Shown: positions 15,787 to 25,346, counted from the first letter of the stretch. The stretch: 52,607 bases of DNA from Nitrospiria bacterium (GCA_919903025.1 CAKKSE010000040.1:1-52607), one strand, 5' to 3'. Notes: generated from the sequence alone by a model not told the origin. Numbers and translations: made by a program.

Positions 15787-17229
15787 GTGCCTGCACCGCT
15801 GGTCGCTCTCGTCGGCCTTCCAAACGCCGGCAAATCGACGCTCTTCAACCGGCTAGCGCGCAAGTCGCTCGCGACCGTCGATGCCACGCCCGGCGTAACG
15901 CGGGACCGGCGCGTCGCGCTCGCCCAGTGGGACGAACACCGGTTCCTCGTGGCCGACACGGGAGGGCTCACCTTCGCCGCCGAGGATGACCTCGCGCGCC
16001 AGATCCAGGCCCAGGCCGGGATGGCGATCTCCGAGGCGGACGTCATCATCCTAGTCGTCGACGCCGCCGCGGGGCTGACGCCCTTTGACCGGGAGATCGC
16101 CCTGCGCCTCCGGCGAACGGACAAACCGGTCCTTGTTGCCGCCAACAAGATCGACGGACCGAGCATGGAGAACGCGGCGGCCGAATTCCACGCCCTGGCT
16201 CTCGGCGTCCCCATTCCCCTTTCCGCCCGGAACGGGTACGGATTCGACGAGTTTCTGGAAGCCGTGCTCGCCGCCGTTCCGGGACAGGCCCAGCCGGCCG
16301 GTGAAACGCTTCTTCCCGAAGTCCCGCGCGTCTCAGTCGTCGGCCGTCCCAACGTCGGGAAGTCGTCTCTCCTCAACGCTCTCCTCGGACGGGACCGGTT
16401 CGTCACGAGCCCCTTGCCCGGGACGACGCGCGACGCCGTCTCCGAAGAAGCTGTTCTGGACGGCCGGACCTATCTTTTCGTCGACACGGCCGGCGTCCGA
16501 AGACGGGGACGGATCGAGCGGGGGATCGAAAAGTTCTCGATCGTTCAGACGATGCGGGCGATCGAGGAATCCGACGTCGTCCTCCTCCTCGTGGACGTGT
16601 CGGAAGGGCTGACGGAACAGGACCTCAACCTCGCGGGCGCCGTGGCGGAAGCGGGCCGGGGCGTGATCGTCCTGCTCAACAAGTGGGACCTTCTTCCCAA
16701 GGAAAAGCGCGAAGACCCCCGGTTCCTCGAACCCATCCGGTACCGCCTGCGCTTCCTCTCCTACGCGCCGCTCCGGACGATCTCGGCGACGCGGCGCCAC
16801 GGCCTCAGGCAGATTCCCGCCGAGATCCTCAAGGTCATGAACTCTTACTCCCAGCGCGTTCCCACGCCGAAGATCAACCGCGTCATCTTGGCGGCGGCCG
16901 AACGCCATCCGCCGCCCCGGTCCGCCCGGGGCGCCGTCAAAATCAAGTACGTCGTCCAGACCCGCGTGCGCCCCCCCTCTTTCGCCCTGTTCACGAACCG
17001 GCCCGGCGAGGTCCCGGTCTCGTACCGGCGCTTCCTGGAGCACGCCCTCCGCGAGGCGTTCGGTTTCGAGGGAACTCCGCTCCGCCTGACATTCAGGGCC
17101 TCGCAAAGGGAGAAGCCCGGAAGAAGGACCTCTTCCCGAGGACGCCGCCCGCATCCGGCCCCGGGAGAGACGGCGGAAAAGTCCGCGCCCGTGATCCCGT
17201 CCGGCGGCGGAAAGGAACGACGGCGTTGA
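15787..17229 (+). CDS. der: GTPase Der (EngA), ribosome assembly
   Basis: A 480-aa protein with two tandem GTPase domains and a KH-like C-terminal domain, needed for large ribosomal subunit assembly. Domain 1 has GLPNAGKS, DTGG and NKID; domain 2 has GRPNVGKSS, DTAG and NKWD. The KH-like part starts near residue 350, and a basic tail (about 440-480) extends beyond the usual end. The GTG at 15787 is chosen for AGGAGA six bases upstream; the longer track start at 15670 is unsupported. Its stop overlaps the TTG start of yihY. Confidence 0.95.
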   Translation: MPAPLVALVGLPNAGKSTLFNRLARKSLATVDATPGVTRDRRVALAQWDEHRFLVADTGGLTFAAEDDLARQIQAQAGMAISEADVIILVVDAAAGLTPFDREIALRLRRTDKPVLVAANKIDGPSMENAAAEFHALALGVPIPLSARNGYGFDEFLEAVLAAVPGQAQPAGETLLPEVPRVSVVGRPNVGKSSLLNALLGRDRFVTSPLPGTTRDAVSEEAVLDGRTYLFVDTAGVRRRGRIERGIEKFSIVQTMRAIEESDVVLLLVDVSEGLTEQDLNLAGAVAEAGRGVIVLLNKWDLLPKEKREDPRFLEPIRYRLRFLSYAPLRTISATRRHGLRQIPAEILKVMNSYSQRVPTPKINRVILAAAERHPPPRSARGAVKIKYVVQTRVRPPSFALFTNRPGEVPVSYRRFLEHALREAFGFEGTPLRLTFRASQREKPGRRTSSRGRRPHPAPGETAEKSAPVIPSGGGKERRR

Positions 17230-18098
17230 GCCGCGGAAGGCGGGACGGGACCGCCCGGGCCCTGCGCCTGGTTCCACGGATCTTCGTCAGCCTGTACGAT
17301 AACCACGGCGTCTACCACGCCGCCGCGATCGCGTTCTATATCATCCTCTCGACCCCGGCGCTCCTCCTCGTCCTGATGACGTCGCTCGGCTACTTCCTGG
17401 GAGACCGCCGGACGTTCTACGACGTCACTCTCCACTACCTCCTCTCGATCTACCCCCAGATGGACGACAAGATCATCCGAGAGCTCGAATCGATCATCGC
17501 CCACCGCCACATGACGCTCCTGACGTTCGGGGTCTTCCTCTGGACCGCCACGCTTGCCTTCACCTCGATCGAGTTCGCGGTAAACAGCATCTTCCGGACT
17601 CAGCGGCGGCGCCATTTTCTCGTCACGACGCTCATCTCGATCCTCTTCATCACGATCCTCGCGGCCCTGATCCTGGCGACGACGTTCGTCATGTCCGCCG
17701 CGAGGTTCCTGATGGCCCATCCGCTCGTCGTCTCTTCCACGAACCTGACGGCTCTCCTCATCGACAACCCGTTCGTCGGGGGCGTCATCCCGGTCGTCCT
17801 GAGCATCGGCGCGCTCACGTGGCTCTACGCCGTCCTGCCGAACCGGCCGATCCGCCTGGGGCACGCCCTTCTGGGCGCTCTCCTGGCCACGAGCGGGTGG
17901 AAGGGAGCGCAGTACGGATTCGCGTGGTACGCCCGCGAGGTCGTCGACTTCGGAAGCATCTACGGGTCTCTGACGGCCCTTATCCTGCTCCCGTTCTGGG
18001 TCTTCTACCTCGCCCTGACGCTCGTGGCCGGAGCGGAGTATGTGTCGCTTCTCAGCGGAAACGGGCGGAAAGGAGAGAGCGCTGACCGCCCATCCTGA
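17226..18098 (+). CDS. yihY: YihY/BrkB family membrane protein
   Basis: A 290-aa inner-membrane protein with about six helices and the family features YDNHGVYHAAAIAFYIILS near the start and GSIYGSLTALILLPFWVFY near the end. Function of the family remains uncertain (formerly misassigned as RNase BN). The frame has no ATG before the first helix; TTG 17226 overlaps the der stop (TTGA) and has AAGGA nine bases upstream, so translation coupled to der is likely. The 471-aa track version starts inside der and is wrong. Confidence 0.88.
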   Translation: MSRGRRDGTARALRLVPRIFVSLYDNHGVYHAAAIAFYIILSTPALLLVLMTSLGYFLGDRRTFYDVTLHYLLSIYPQMDDKIIRELESIIAHRHMTLLTFGVFLWTATLAFTSIEFAVNSIFRTQRRRHFLVTTLISILFITILAALILATTFVMSAARFLMAHPLVVSSTNLTALLIDNPFVGGVIPVVLSIGALTWLYAVLPNRPIRLGHALLGALLATSGWKGAQYGFAWYAREVVDFGSIYGSLTALILLPFWVFYLALTLVAGAEYVSLLSGNGRKGESADRPS

Positions 18099-18156
18099 CC
18101 CCGATGGACGGTCTTAACGAGGGTTTTCTCGATCGTCGAACGGGAATGGGAACGGC

Positions 18157-19680
18157 TCAGGAAGTGACCCGCTCCGAGAGGTCCCCCTCTTTCCGGGACA
18201 GGACCTTCTCGAACGCCGCGACAACCCTGGGATCGAACTGCCTCCCCGACTGGCGGCGCATCTCGGCAAGGGCCGTGCTGATTGGAAGGGCCTTCCGGTA
18301 GGGACGGTCCGTCGTCATGGCGTCGAACGTGTCGAGGACGGCGACGATCCTGGCCCCGAGCGGAATGGCGTCCCCCAGGAGGCCGTCCGGATAACCGCTT
18401 CCGTCGAACCACTCCTGGTGGTGGTAGATGAGGGGAATGACCGGCGAGAGGAACTTGACCTGGGAGAGGATCTCGGCCCCCTTCCGAACGTGATTCTTCA
18501 TCACCTCGTATTCCGCGGGGGTGAGACGCGCCGGCTTATTGAGAATCGTCTCGCTGATCCCGATCTTGCCGATGTCGTGCAGGGCCGCCGCGTATTTGAG
18601 ATGATCCGTCTCGTCGGTCTTGAGGCCAAGCTCCAGGGCCATATCGAGCGCGAAGTCGATCAAGCGGTCGCAATGGCCGCCGGTGTAATCGTCCTTGGCC
18701 TCGATCGCCTGGGCCAGCGATTTGATGGAATCGAACTGCGATTCCTCCAGCTCCCGGCTCTTCTCGACGATGGCGCTGTAGAGACGCGTATTGGCGATCG
18801 CGGCCGCCAGCTGGGCGCAGACGATCCCCAGCATCTCGACGTCGCTCCTGGCAAAACCGGGCCCGCCCCTGAGCCGCCCGACGTTCAGAACCCCCCGCAT
18901 CGCCGAGATGGGCAGGACAAAGGGAAGGCAGATCGCCGAGCCGAGCTGGCCGTCGCGCATGAGCCTCCGGAGCTCGGGAGGCGTATCGTCCTCCCCGTTC
19001 AAGAGGACGCCGCCTGGGCCGAGCGCCACCCGGCCCGAGATTCCATCTCCGAGCTTCATGCGCGTCGACCGGGCGATCGTGTCCGGAAGGCCGACGGACG
19101 CGCGGATCAGCAGGACGTCTTCTCCCGGCTCCTCCAGCATGATCGAGACGCGATCGGCGGCGGCTTCGTCCCGTGCGATCCGGACGGCCCTCTCGAGGAT
19201 CGTCTCCTCGCGCGTCTCCGAGAGCAGAGACCGGCCGATTTCGATCAGGGGAAGGAGGGATTTGAGGCGGATGTTCTCGCGGATGAGAGCTTGCTTCTTG
19301 AACGCTTCCTGAATGACGAGGAGGAGCTCCTGCCGGGTGAACGGCTTGAGGACGAACCCGCTAGCGCCGCTTCGAATCGCGTCGATGACGAGGTCCATCG
19401 AGCCGTGGCCGGTCATCACGACGGCGGCCATGCCCCTCTGCAGGAGGGATGCCTCGCGGAGGAAGGAGAGACCGTCCATGGCCGGCATCTTCACGTCCGT
19501 CAGGATCAGGTCGAACCGGTGACCCGAGAGCTTCTCCAGGGCCTCCGCGCCGCTCGATGCGGCCGAGGTCTCGTATTTCTCTTCCCCGAGAATCTCCTGA
19601 GTCAGCTCCCGGACGACGGCTTCGTCATCGACAACGAGAATGCGCTCTCCGGACACGCTCCGCCTTTCGCCGTCGGCCAA
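18157..19680 (-). CDS. Response regulator with REC, GAF and HD-GYP domains (c-di-GMP phosphodiesterase)
   Basis: A 507-aa regulator. The receiver domain (about 10-130) has the phospho-accepting Asp62 in TDVKMPAMDG and Lys in VLKPF. A GAF domain spans about 145-305. An HD-GYP domain (about 318-495) has His368-Asp369 in ALHDIGKIG and HHQEWFDGSGYPDG, the signature of c-di-GMP-degrading enzymes. The track start is TTG without a good ribosome site; GTG nine codons later (19656) with AAAGGCGGAG is equally likely. No partner kinase is adjacent. It converges on yihY. The PilZ protein of this window may respond to the same messenger. Confidence 0.93.
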   Translation of the reverse strand: MADGERRSVSGERILVVDDEAVVRELTQEILGEEKYETSAASSGAEALEKLSGHRFDLILTDVKMPAMDGLSFLREASLLQRGMAAVVMTGHGSMDLVIDAIRSGASGFVLKPFTRQELLLVIQEAFKKQALIRENIRLKSLLPLIEIGRSLLSETREETILERAVRIARDEAAADRVSIMLEEPGEDVLLIRASVGLPDTIARSTRMKLGDGISGRVALGPGGVLLNGEDDTPPELRRLMRDGQLGSAICLPFVLPISAMRGVLNVGRLRGGPGFARSDVEMLGIVCAQLAAAIANTRLYSAIVEKSRELEESQFDSIKSLAQAIEAKDDYTGGHCDRLIDFALDMALELGLKTDETDHLKYAAALHDIGKIGISETILNKPARLTPAEYEVMKNHVRKGAEILSQVKFLSPVIPLIYHHQEWFDGSGYPDGLLGDAIPLGARIVAVLDTFDAMTTDRPYRKALPISTALAEMRRQSGRQFDPRVVAAFEKVLSRKEGDLSERVTS

Positions 19681-19753
19681 GGAGGTTTGGCCTCAATGAC
19701 TGAAGAGCATATCAAGAAAACGCCGAAAAAACCACTCATCAAGCGGATGATCG

Positions 19754-20485
19754 TTACAAAAGATCGCCGAACCGGCTCTGAAGGAGGGCCAGAAAGACCA
19801 CGGCGGCTGTTTCGACGCGGAGCGTCCGGGGCCCGGCTCGAACGATCCTGAACCCGTTTCCGCGCGCAAGAGCGAGCTCCGAGTCCGTCCATCCCCCTTC
19901 CGGGCCCACCGCGAGGAGGAAGGCCGCGCCCCGGCCCGCGCCGAGGTCCCGCCAGGCCTCTTCTCCCCGGGGATCCAGCCAGAGACGCAAGGCCGCCGAC
20001 TCGCCGGAGAGAACGAGCGCTTCGACGGTCATTGGCGTACCGATCTCAGGCACGCGGACTCGTCCCGACTGCTCGGCCGCCTCCCGCGCCACCGCCTCCC
20101 ATCGCTTGAGTCGGCGGGTCTGCCGTTCGGCCGGCAGGCGCACCTCGGACAGCGCGGAGAGGACGGGAACGATGCGCGCAACGCCCAATTCGGTCCCCTT
20201 TTGAACGATCCATTCCATCTTGTCCCCTCGCGGAATCGCCACGGCGAGCGTTATGGAAAGGGGGGACTCGACGCTGGGCGTCCGGGGCTCGACGAGCTGG
20301 ACCAGGAGCGACTTTCCCCGGAACCGGAGGGTCCCTTCCCATTCCCGGCCGGAGCCGTCGAATACAAAGAGGGTATCCCCCGGGCGGCCCCTGAGAACGT
20401 TCGTGATGTAGTGGGATTGTTCGGAATCGAGAACGGCTTCGCCGTCGCGAATGCGCTCAGGGAAAACGAAGAGGCGCGGGGTCAC
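19754..20485 (-). CDS. rsmE: 16S rRNA m3U1498 methyltransferase RsmE
   Basis: A 243-aa SPOUT-class RNA methyltransferase that modifies U1498 of 16S rRNA. An N-terminal PUA-like part (RLFVFPERI, SHYITNVLR) is followed by the knot region with LAVGPEGGWTDSE and RAGPRTLRVETAA, which bind S-adenosylmethionine. The GTG at 20485 lies seven bases after the dnaJ stop; the track start at 20539 runs inside dnaJ. The dnaJ-rsmE order is common in bacteria. Confidence 0.95.
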   Translation of the reverse strand: MTPRLFVFPERIRDGEAVLDSEQSHYITNVLRGRPGDTLFVFDGSGREWEGTLRFRGKSLLVQLVEPRTPSVESPLSITLAVAIPRGDKMEWIVQKGTELGVARIVPVLSALSEVRLPAERQTRRLKRWEAVAREAAEQSGRVRVPEIGTPMTVEALVLSGESAALRLWLDPRGEEAWRDLGAGRGAAFLLAVGPEGGWTDSELALARGNGFRIVRAGPRTLRVETAAVVFLALLQSRFGDLL

Positions 20486-20492
20486 AGCGGTT

Positions 20493-21605
20493 TTACTCGA
20501 ACAGGTCCCGCACCCGCGACAGGAAGTTCTTCTCCACACCGCCGTCTTCCCCGGCCAGCGCGGCGAATTCTTCCAACAGCTCGCGCTGGCGCGGGGCGAG
20601 CTTCTGGGGCGTCACAACGACGATGCGCACCTGCTGGTCGCCCACGCCCCGGCCGCGAACGTCCGCGATCCCTTTCCCCTTGAGCCGGAAAACTCTTCCG
20701 GTCTGTGTCCCGGGCGGAATCTTGAGCGGGGCCGCGCCGGCGAGCGTAGGAACGTCGATCGTCCCTCCCAGGGCGACCCTCGCAAAACTGACGGGGACAT
20801 CGCAGACCACGTCGTTTCCCTCCCGCCGAAAGAGGGGATGAGGGGTTACGTGAACTTCGATATAGAGGTCGCCCGGCGGCCCTCCCCGCCGGCCGTGTTC
20901 CCCTTCCCCCATCAGGCGGAGACGCCCGCCGTCGTCGATGCCGGGCGGGATCTTCACGGAGATCGTCTTTTCGGACGGGACCCGTCCGTGTCCCCGGCAT
21001 GTCTCGCACGGATGGGAAATGATCCGCCCCTCGCCGTTGCAATGGGAACACGTCCGGCGGATCGTGAAGAAGCCCTGCTGGTAGCGGACTTCTCCCATCC
21101 CGCGGCACGTCGGACATTCCGCGGGTCCGCTCCCCGCACGGCCGCCGGACCCGCGGCACGTGCCGCAGGTCTCGGAGCGGTTGAGGCGGATGGTCGTCTC
21201 CCTGCCGAACGCCGCGTCTTCGAACGAGACTTCGACGGACTGGAGGATATCGGCCCCGCGCTCCGCCCGCTGCCGTTGCCGCCGCCGGCCGCCGCCTCCG
21301 AAGAAGTCCGAGAAAACCTCTTCGAAAATGTCCCCGACGCCCCCGAATCCGCCGCCCCCCCCGAACCCCTCGAAACCGCCCGCTCCCGGAGCTTGTCCGT
21401 ATCGGTCGTAGAACTCGCGCTTCTCCTGGTTGGACAGGATCTCGTACGCCTCGTTCGCTTCCTTGAACTTTTCTTCCGCCGACTTGTCGCCGGGGTTCTT
21501 GTCCGGATGATGCTTGACGGCCATGCGCCGGTAGGCTTTCTTGATCTCGGCCTCGCCGGCGTTCCGGGGAACGCCCAGGACTTCGTAGTAGTCGCGCTTA
21601 GACAT
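20493..21605 (-). CDS. dnaJ: Chaperone DnaJ (Hsp40)
   Basis: A 370-aa full-length class A J-protein that delivers clients to DnaK and stimulates its ATPase. J domain (1-70) with HPD in [11 protein letters not shown] Gly/Phe-rich linker (about 75-105). Zinc-binding repeats [24 protein letters not shown] and CETCRGHG. C-terminal client domains. The bases directly before the ATG are the tandem repeat TTCACCSA rather than a Shine-Dalgarno site, which may lower its translation relative to dnaK. Confidence 0.97.
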   Translation of the reverse strand: MSKRDYYEVLGVPRNAGEAEIKKAYRRMAVKHHPDKNPGDKSAEEKFKEANEAYEILSNQEKREFYDRYGQAPGAGGFEGFGGGGGFGGVGDIFEEVFSDFFGGGGRRRQRQRAERGADILQSVEVSFEDAAFGRETTIRLNRSETCGTCRGSGGRAGSGPAECPTCRGMGEVRYQQGFFTIRRTCSHCNGEGRIISHPCETCRGHGRVPSEKTISVKIPPGIDDGGRLRLMGEGEHGRRGGPPGDLYIEVHVTPHPLFRREGNDVVCDVPVSFARVALGGTIDVPTLAGAAPLKIPPGTQTGRVFRLKGKGIADVRGRGVGDQQVRIVVVTPQKLAPRQRELLEEFAALAGEDGGVEKNFLSRVRDLFE

Positions 21606-21606
21606 C

Positions 21607-21654
21607 GGTGAGACGGTGAATGGGTGAATCGGTGAATGGGTGAACGGGTGAAAG
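21607..21654. repeat. Short-period tandem repeat, six 8-bp units
   Basis: The plus strand reads GGTGAGAC, GGTGAATG, GGTGAATC, GGTGAATG, GGTGAACG, GGTGAAAG. It ends two bases before the dnaJ start codon and takes the place of its ribosome-binding site. Confidence 0.85.
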
Positions 21655-21696
21655 ATTCATTGTGCCATGGCCGCCGCAATTTGCCGATATGCCGAA

Positions 21697-21732
21697 GAAA
21701 AGGGGGCAGAAAGCGGTCCGCTTCCTGCCCCC
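21697..21732 (-). terminator. Intrinsic terminator after dnaK
   Basis: On the minus strand GGGGGCAG...CTGCCCCC encloses a GAAGCGG/CCGCTTTC stem and is followed by TTTTC. It lies between dnaK and dnaJ and would make dnaJ transcripts rarer than dnaK transcripts. Confidence 0.7.
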
Positions 21733-21769
21733 ACCGTCCCGCGCCCCCGATCCGCGTCTCGGCACGCGC

Positions 21770-23674
21770 CTACTTCTTCTCCTTGTCGACTTCTTCGAAC
21801 TGCGCGTCAACGACGCCCTCGTCTGTCGGCCGGGATCCCGCGGAGCCGCCCGCCTCGGCCCCCTTCCCGGCCATCTGCCCGTAGATCTCTTCGGCGAGCT
21901 TGTGCGACGCGCGGGAGAGCTCGGTGGTGGCCGCCCGGATCTTTTCGATATCGTTCTCGTCCATCGCCTTCCGCGCGGACTCGATGGCCTTTTCGATCTC
22001 CGCCTTCTCGCCGCCGGAAAGCTTGTCACCGTAGTCCTTTATCGATTTCTCGACGCTGTAGATCAGGTTGTCGGCCTCGTTCCGCGCCTCGGCGAGCTGT
22101 TTCTTGCGGCGGTCTTCGTCGGCGTGCGAAGACGCCTCGGAAACCATCTTCTTGATCTCCTCCTCGGTGAGGCCGGAGGAGGCGGTGATCTTGATCGACT
22201 GCTCCTTCCCCGTCCCCAGGTCCTTAGCCGAAACGTGGACGATCCCGTTTGCGTCGATGTCGAACGCCACCTCGACCTGCGGCACGCCGCGCGGCGCGGG
22301 CGGAATCCCGACCAGCTCGAACCGGCCCAGCGTCTTGTTGTCGGAGGCCATCTCCCGCTCGCCCTGGAGGACGTGGATCGACACCGCCGGCTGGTTGTCG
22401 GACGCGGTCGAGAAGATCTGGCTCTTCTTCGTCGGGATGGTCGTGTTCCGCTCGATGAGCTTCGTGAAGACGCCGCCCAGCGTCTCGATCCCGAGGGACA
22501 GCGGCGTCACGTCGAGGAGCAGGACGTCCTTGACCTCTCCCTTGAGGACGCCCGCCTGAATCGCGGCCCCGATCGCCACGACCTCGTCCGGGTTGACGCC
22601 CTTGTGCGGCTCCTTCCCGAAGAACTCCTTGACGACCTGCTGGACCTTGGGCATCCGCGTCATCCCGCCGACCAGGACCACCTCGTTCACGTCCTTGGCC
22701 GAGATGCCCGCGTCGGCCAGCGCCTGCCGGCAGGGCCCGATCGTTTGCTGGACCAGGTCGTCGACGAGCTGTTCGAGCTTCGACCGGGAGAGCTTCAGCG
22801 TCAGGTGCTTGGGTCCGGTGGCGTCCGCCGTGATGAACGGCAGGTTGACGTCCGTCTCCATCACCGTGGAGAGCTCGTGCTTGGCCTTCTCGGCGGCTTC
22901 CTTGAGGCGCTGGAGGGCCATCTTGTCGTTGCGGAGGTCGATCCCCTGGTCCTTCTTGAACTCGTCGGCGATCCAGTTGATGATCCGCTGGTCGAAGTCG
23001 TCTCCGCCGAGGTACGTGTCGCCGTTGGTGGATTTGACCTCGAAGACGCCGTCGCCCAGCTCCAGGATCGAGATGTCGAACGTCCCGCCGCCCAGGTCGT
23101 ACACGGCGATGGTCTCGTCCTTCTTCTTATCCAGGCCGTAGGCGAGCGACGCGGCGGTCGGCTCGTTGATGATTCGCAGGACTTCGAGTCCCGCGATCCG
23201 CCCCGCGTCCTTCGTCGCCTGCCGCTGGGAGTCGTTGAAGTACGCCGGCACTGTGATCACGGCCTCGGTCACCTTTTCCCCCAAGTAGTCCTCGGCAGTC
23301 TGCTTCATCTTCTGGAGGACCATGGCGGAGACCTCGGCGGGCGTGTAGCGCTTCCCGCGGATCTCGACCGCGGCGTCCCCGTTCGGAGACAAGCTGATCT
23401 TATACGGCAGGACCTTCTTCGCCCGCTCGGCCTCCGACGACTCGTACTTCCGGCCGATCAATCTCTTGATGGAAAAGATCGTGTTGTCCGGGTTCGTGAT
23501 CGCCTGGCGCTTCGCGATCTGCCCCACGAGACGCTCCCCGCTCTCCGAAATGGCCACCACCGACGGGGTTGTCCGGCTCCCTTCGGCGTTGGCGATGACG
23601 ACCGGATCTCCCCCTTCCATGATGGCGACGCACGAGTTCGTCGTCCCCAGGTCGATCCCGATGACCTTTGCCAT
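21770..23674 (-). CDS. dnaK: Chaperone DnaK (Hsp70)
   Basis: A 634-aa ATP-driven chaperone. The nucleotide-binding domain begins [16 protein letters not shown], with [15 protein letters not shown] and [15 protein letters not shown]. The substrate domain carries [15 protein letters not shown] helical lid is followed by a tail ending KEKK. GCAGGAGG precedes the ATG. Full length with no anomalies. It follows grpE after an inverted 8-bp tandem repeat and is followed by a terminator before dnaJ. No hrcA gene or CIRCE operator is visible. Confidence 0.98.
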   Translation of the reverse strand: MAKVIGIDLGTTNSCVAIMEGGDPVVIANAEGSRTTPSVVAISESGERLVGQIAKRQAITNPDNTIFSIKRLIGRKYESSEAERAKKVLPYKISLSPNGDAAVEIRGKRYTPAEVSAMVLQKMKQTAEDYLGEKVTEAVITVPAYFNDSQRQATKDAGRIAGLEVLRIINEPTAASLAYGLDKKKDETIAVYDLGGGTFDISILELGDGVFEVKSTNGDTYLGGDDFDQRIINWIADEFKKDQGIDLRNDKMALQRLKEAAEKAKHELSTVMETDVNLPFITADATGPKHLTLKLSRSKLEQLVDDLVQQTIGPCRQALADAGISAKDVNEVVLVGGMTRMPKVQQVVKEFFGKEPHKGVNPDEVVAIGAAIQAGVLKGEVKDVLLLDVTPLSLGIETLGGVFTKLIERNTTIPTKKSQIFSTASDNQPAVSIHVLQGEREMASDNKTLGRFELVGIPPAPRGVPQVEVAFDIDANGIVHVSAKDLGTGKEQSIKITASSGLTEEEIKKMVSEASSHADEDRRKKQLAEARNEADNLIYSVEKSIKDYGDKLSGGEKAEIEKAIESARKAMDENDIEKIRAATTELSRASHKLAEEIYGQMAGKGAEAGGSAGSRPTDEGVVDAQFEEVDKEKK

Positions 23675-23695
23675 GATTTCCTCCTGCTCAAAGAC

Positions 23696-23785
23696 GGTGG
23701 ATGGGTGAATCGGTGAGTCGGTGAATCGGCGGGATCCCGTTCATCCATTCACCCATTGACCCATTCACCCATTCACCTGTTCACC
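23696..23785. repeat. Short-period tandem repeat, 8-bp period, inverted arms (grpE-dnaK gap)
   Basis: The left arm has GGTGGATG, GGTGAATC, GGTGAGTC, GGTGAATC. The centre is the palindrome CGGGATCCCG. The right arm has CCATTCAC, CCATTGAC, CCATTCAC, CCATTCAC, CTGTTCAC. The right arm encodes the last residues and the stop of grpE (GEQVNG-stop). Confidence 0.88.
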
Positions 23786-24400
23786 ATCGCCCGAGATCTC
23801 TCTCCCCGTGGACTCGGGGGTCTCCCCCGTCTCCGGGGAGAGAGACGGCCTCTTCGACACGATCACCAACGCGGGCCGAAGAAGGCGGTCATTATACTTG
23901 TATCCTTTCTGGATCTCCTGCACGACGGTGTTCTCAGGGGCGTCGGCGGCTGTGATCTGGCTCATCGCCTGCTGGCAGGCTGGATCGAACGGTTTTCCGA
24001 GAGACTCGACCGGCGTGACGCCGAAACGGGCGAGCGTGTCCAGAAGGTGCTTGTAGGTCAGATCGACTCCCTGAACGAGCCCGCCGGGGGAGTCTCCCCC
24101 GCCTTGCCCCGCGTGAGAGAGGGCGAAGCCCAGGTTGTCGGCGACCGAAAGGATCTCCCGCAGGATCGACTCGTTCCCGTAGCGGATCGCCTCGGCCTGT
24201 TCGCGCGCGATCCGCTTCTTCGTGTTATCGAAGTCGGCCGCCGCTCGGAGGAGTCTGTCTCGCGCCTCCGCGGCTTGGGCCTCCGCCTGCGCCAGCGCCT
24301 CCCGGAGAGCGTCCAGTTCTTCCTCGGGGGAAAGCTCCGCGGGAGGCTGACCGGTCGCCCCGGCCGCTTCGGCGATTCCCTTCTCGTCAGACGTGTCCAT
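23765..24400 (-). CDS. grpE: GrpE, nucleotide exchange factor of DnaK
   Basis: A 211-aa homodimeric exchange factor. A long N-terminal coiled coil (ELDALREALAQAEAQAAEARDRLL, then DFDNTKKRI) leads to the C-terminal beta domain (GVTPVESLGKPFDP, VVQEIQKGYKYNDRLLRPA). I use ATG 24400 rather than the TTG at 24439, because the extra residues are encoded across a promoter-like TTGACA...CATTAC. The final residues QVNG and the stop arise from the 8-bp tandem repeat, so the original C-terminus may have been altered. Confidence 0.95.
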   Translation of the reverse strand: MDTSDEKGIAEAAGATGQPPAELSPEEELDALREALAQAEAQAAEARDRLLRAAADFDNTKKRIAREQAEAIRYGNESILREILSVADNLGFALSHAGQGGGDSPGGLVQGVDLTYKHLLDTLARFGVTPVESLGKPFDPACQQAMSQITAADAPENTVVQEIQKGYKYNDRLLRPALVIVSKRPSLSPETGETPESTGREISGDGEQVNG

Positions 24401-24410
24401 AGGCCCCTTT

Positions 24411-24439
24411 GTAATGGGTTCGTGCTCCTCGGTTGTCAA
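24411..24439 (-). promoter_or_regulatory. Promoter upstream of grpE, possibly heat-shock type
   Basis: On the minus strand CTCTTGACA is followed by CCCATTAC. This can be read as sigma-70 (TTGACA-17-CATTAC) or as sigma-32-like (CTTGA...CCCATTA). The transcript start would fall within a few bases of the ATG at 24400, so the mRNA may be almost leaderless. Confidence 0.45.
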
Positions 24440-24545
24440 GAGGGTGCCGCCATTTTTTCCTGGAATCGCCTGACCTTACCAGCCGCTTCGAAAAAGCGTC
24501 AAGGAAAAACCATCCCTTCCCCCCGGCCGGAATGGGGTCCGCGGG

Positions 24546-25343
24546 TCAGGTCCGTCTTTGCGCCACGAGCCGCTTGGCCCCGGCCCGGACCGCTTCGGAC
24601 ACGTTCTTGTTCTTCTCGAGGTTCTCAAGATCCTTTTTCTTCATCTGATTGAGGAGCGGCAATGCGACCCCCGGCGGCGTCTTGGGGTTCCCCGTCAGGG
24701 CGGCGACGATTCCGTAGCTTCGGCACCACTCTCTGTTCTTGGCGATCTCCCTCAAAACGTCCTCCCCGACCTGCTTGGACTTGGCGAACTGCTCGATTTC
24801 TCCTTCGCTGAGCCGCGGGTTATCGAGAACGTTCATGGCGACGGTCCGAGCGCCGTCGCGGATGAGGATCGACCGGACTTCCTTGTTCCCCCGCAGAGCG
24901 AGTCTCAGCCGCTCCCCGACGGACAGGCGCTGAACGAGCTGGAGCGCGGAGCGGCCATGCTCCCCGCCCGCCTCATCGGCGGCACCCTCTTCCTCCGCCC
25001 CATCCCCGCCCACGAGGGCCATCTCTCCCCGCACCGCCAGGCCCAGTCGGGCGGAGAGAAGCGAGAGCACTTCCTGCTCCCCGACGCTCGACAGGAACCG
25101 GACGGTCTCCGGCGGAAGCGCCGGATGGGAAAGAATGAGGTCGAGGAGGTCCGGATCGTCGAGGGCCGAGACCGCCATCCGGTCCAGGATCCAGCCGGGA
25201 GTGGCCGGAGAGCGCGCAAGGTCGCGCGCGACGTGCGGCTGAAGGTTGGGAACGTCGAGGGGAAGAAGCGGCGGAACGGCCCGGAGGATTTCCCGCCAGA
25301 GGCGGAGTGCCCGGATGAGAACGCCGGTCGGCGCAGTCGTCAT
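24546..25343 (-). CDS. Helical-repeat protein of unknown function
   Basis: A 265-aa soluble, mostly helical protein. Short repeats of a leucine-rich-variant/HEAT-like kind recur: RLRLALRGNKEVRSILIRD, then TVAMNVLDNPRLSEGEIEQF, then QVGEDVLREIAKNREW, then GIVAALTGNPKTPPGVALPL. This pattern of an NP or N-R turn every 20-30 residues is seen in uncharacterised proteins of several Gram-negative phyla. An acidic stretch (EEEGAADEAGGE) separates the two parts. It follows tlyA by three bases in the same operon. The role is unknown. Confidence 0.75.
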   Translation of the reverse strand: MTTAPTGVLIRALRLWREILRAVPPLLPLDVPNLQPHVARDLARSPATPGWILDRMAVSALDDPDLLDLILSHPALPPETVRFLSSVGEQEVLSLLSARLGLAVRGEMALVGGDGAEEEGAADEAGGEHGRSALQLVQRLSVGERLRLALRGNKEVRSILIRDGARTVAMNVLDNPRLSEGEIEQFAKSKQVGEDVLREIAKNREWCRSYGIVAALTGNPKTPPGVALPLLNQMKKKDLENLEKNKNVSEAVRAGAKRLVAQRRT

Positions 25344-25346
25344 TCC

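Noticed and set aside
21662-23716. A 684-aa plus-strand ORF opposite dnaK
   Set aside because: It is antisense to the complete dnaK gene; such long shadows opposite dnaK are a known artefact of high-GC codon use.
23696-23785. CRISPR array
   Set aside because: Repeats are only 8 bp, directly tandem without spacers, and there are no cas genes.
24400-24545. CIRCE operator upstream of grpE
   Set aside because: No TTAGCACTC-N9-GAGTGCTAA-like inverted repeat is present.
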